Assembly (NCBI GenBank): GCA_009781535.1
Contig: WQXX01000054.1
Span: 1-7,040 of the forward strand
Reading direction: 5' to 3'
Source of the DNA: Coriobacteriia bacterium
GTDB taxonomy: Bacteria; Actinomycetota; Coriobacteriia; Coriobacteriales; UBA8131
DNA: 7,040 nt
The number at the start of each line of letters is the position of its first letter. Position 1 is the first letter of the stretch. Shown one piece after another: positions 6,382 through 7,040 of this stretch. The notes below the pieces were generated by a model. It made no database searches, was not told the origin of the DNA, and was given only the letters and a program-made list of their open reading frames with translations. Position numbers and translations under genes: made by a program.

Positions 6382-6399
6382 CTGAAGGGCATTTGTCAA
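6372..6399 (-). promoter_or_regulatory. Promoter of the ABC transporter gene
   Basis: Read on the - strand, a perfect -35 TTGACA (6399-6394) is followed after 16 bases by TACTAT (6377-6372), four of six to the -10 consensus. Transcription would begin near 6365, within the spacer of the inverted repeat. That leaves a leader of about 135 bases before the ATG at 6230. The leader has a purine-rich ribosome site at its end and one small hairpin (6308-6328). Confidence 0.65.
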
Positions 6400-6437
6400 G
6401 GTGCTCTCAATAGCAAGGAGTATACTCGTCAAGACAT

Positions 6438-6479
6438 AATAAAGAACCCTCCATCCGGGTTTACCCAAGATAGGAGGGT
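6438..6479 (-). terminator. Rho-independent terminator after tRNA-Arg
   Basis: On the - strand a seven-pair stem, ACCCTCC (6479-6473) with GGAGGGT (6452-6446), encloses a smaller GGGT/ACCC stem and is followed by TCTTTATT. It lies 12 bases past the encoded CCA of the tRNA and ends its transcript before the ABC promoter. Confidence 0.85.
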
Positions 6480-6491
6480 CATTTCTTTTGT

Positions 6492-6567
6492 TGGTGCCCC
6501 CGATACGATTCGAACGTACGACACCAGGTTTAGGAAACCTGTGCTCTTTCCCCTGAGCTACGGAGGC
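6492..6567 (-). tRNA. tRNA-Arg, anticodon CCU
   Basis: The - strand folds into a full 76-base cloverleaf. The acceptor stem GCCTCCG pairs with CGGGGGC (one G-U). The D arm is GCTC with GAGC. The anticodon stem CAGGT pairs with ACCTG around loop TTCCTAA, giving anticodon CCT. The variable loop is GTGTC, and the T arm GTACG pairs with CGTAT around TTCGAAT. Discriminator A and CCA are encoded (6495-6492). It decodes the arginine codon AGG. I see no convincing promoter of its own in the 71 bases between it and the upstream acyl-CoA synthetase gene, so read-through from that gene is possible. No duplicate of its 3' end is visible, so there is no sign of an integrated element in this window. Confidence 0.97.
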
Positions 6568-6608
6568 ACGCTTGGCTTGCGCTGTTTACACGCGCGAACA
6601 GCTTGAGC

Positions 6609-6632
6609 TGGTGCGCGCTTATACGCGCACCA
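6609..6632. other. Hairpin between the acyl-CoA synthetase stop and tRNA-Arg
   Basis: TGGTGCGCG (6609-6617) pairs with CGCGCACCA (6624-6632) around CTTATA, nine perfect pairs. It lies six bases beyond the stop codon of the acyl-CoA synthetase gene. Neither strand has a T-run after it, so it is at best a weak terminator, an RNA 3' end stabiliser or a processing site before the tRNA. Confidence 0.55.
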
Positions 6633-6638
6633 ATTCTA

Positions 6639-7040
6639 TCAAACTTCCTGAGCTTTGCGTTCAGCCACTAACTCGGCAGCAGTTTCGCGTAGCTTGAATT
6701 TTTGCACCTTCTTGCTTGTGGTTTCAGGAAACTCGTCAACAAAAAACACATGCTTGGGCACCTTGTACCGTGCCATCATCTTGATAGCGTGCTCGCGTAC
6801 GCCAGCTTCAGTGAGTTCAAAGCCCTCGCGTGTACGGATGAATGCGACGACGATCTCGCCGTAGACTTCATCGGGAGCGCCGACCACTTGCGCATCAAGC
6901 ACCCCAGGCATGCCCAACAAAAAATTCTCGATCTCGAGCGGATAAATATTCTCACCGCCACGGATGATCATGTCCTTGATACGCCCAGTGATCTTATAGA
7001 ATCCGTCTTCATCAAAACTGCCAAGGTCACCTGAGTGCAG
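6639..7040 (-). CDS. Acyl-CoA synthetase (AMP-forming, ANL superfamily), C-terminal part
   Basis: The gene runs off the right edge, so only the last 133 residues are visible. They cover the small mobile C-terminal domain. The visible part opens LHSGDLGSFDEDGFYKITGR, where SGDL is the Asp-bearing loop near ATP. The hinge and A8 region follow with GRIKDMIIRGGENIYPLEIE, and the A10 region with PETTSKKVQKFKLRE close to the end. Enzymes of this class activate a carboxylic acid as an acyl-adenylate and pass it to coenzyme A. The IYPLEIE and FKLRE signatures fit medium- or long-chain fatty acid or aromatic acid CoA ligases better than peptide synthetases. The substrate cannot be read from this fragment. 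The Gly before the catalytic Lys (usually T-G-K) is replaced by Lys (S-K-K). The ATG at 6971 is an internal methionine and not the start. Confidence 0.93.
   Translation of the reverse strand: MHSGDLGSFDEDGFYKITGRIKDMIIRGGENIYPLEIENFLLGMPGVLDAQVVGAPDEVYGEIVVAFIRTREGFELTEAGVREHAIKMMARYKVPKHVFFVDEFPETTSKKVQKFKLRETAAELVAERKAQEV

Noticed and set aside
6492..6515. tRNA-Arg 3' end as an integration site
   Set aside because: No second copy of the 3' end and no integrase or phage gene is present in the window.

Overview
The window looks like chromosomal DNA of an anaerobic Gram-positive bacterium. A Coriobacteriia-type actinobacterium is my best guess, but this is an inference. It rests on a PASTA-domain C-terminus, a NifS/IscU/Rrf2 iron-sulfur cluster set of Gram-positive style, a very large one-chain ABC exporter of FtsX/MacB type, and mid-range GC content by eye. 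Nothing in the window settles the taxonomy.

Layout. Positions 1-210 hold the 3' end of a PASTA-domain protein, closed by a textbook intrinsic terminator (241-280). Positions 281-513 form the leader of an iron-sulfur locus, with a possible Rrf2-type dyad and two copies of a 40-bp palindromic repeat. The locus is cysteine desulfurase (514-1734), IscU/NifU scaffold (1901-2341) and Rrf2/IscR-like regulator (2401-2832), all on the + strand. Two more repeat copies lie between the first two genes. The convergent gap 2833-3089 is filled by a near-identical 89/90-bp tandem duplication and a fifth copy of the 40-bp repeat. A 1046-residue ABC transporter (3090-6230, - strand) follows. It is preceded by a strong -35/-10 pair overlapped by a perfect 17-bp inverted repeat (6342-6381). 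Then come a tRNA terminator, tRNA-Arg(CCU) and the 3' end of an acyl-CoA synthetase gene, all on the - strand.

How the parts work together. The desulfurase takes sulfur from cysteine and passes it to the IscU scaffold, where clusters are built. The Rrf2 protein, which has three cysteines in the right region, probably senses cluster supply and controls the locus. The ABC transporter appears to be separately regulated by a repressor that is not encoded here. I see no wholly new system. The items most worth a second look are the ABC operator, the repeat family whose hairpins are conserved by compensating changes, and the unusually large, locally methionine-rich external domain of the transporter.
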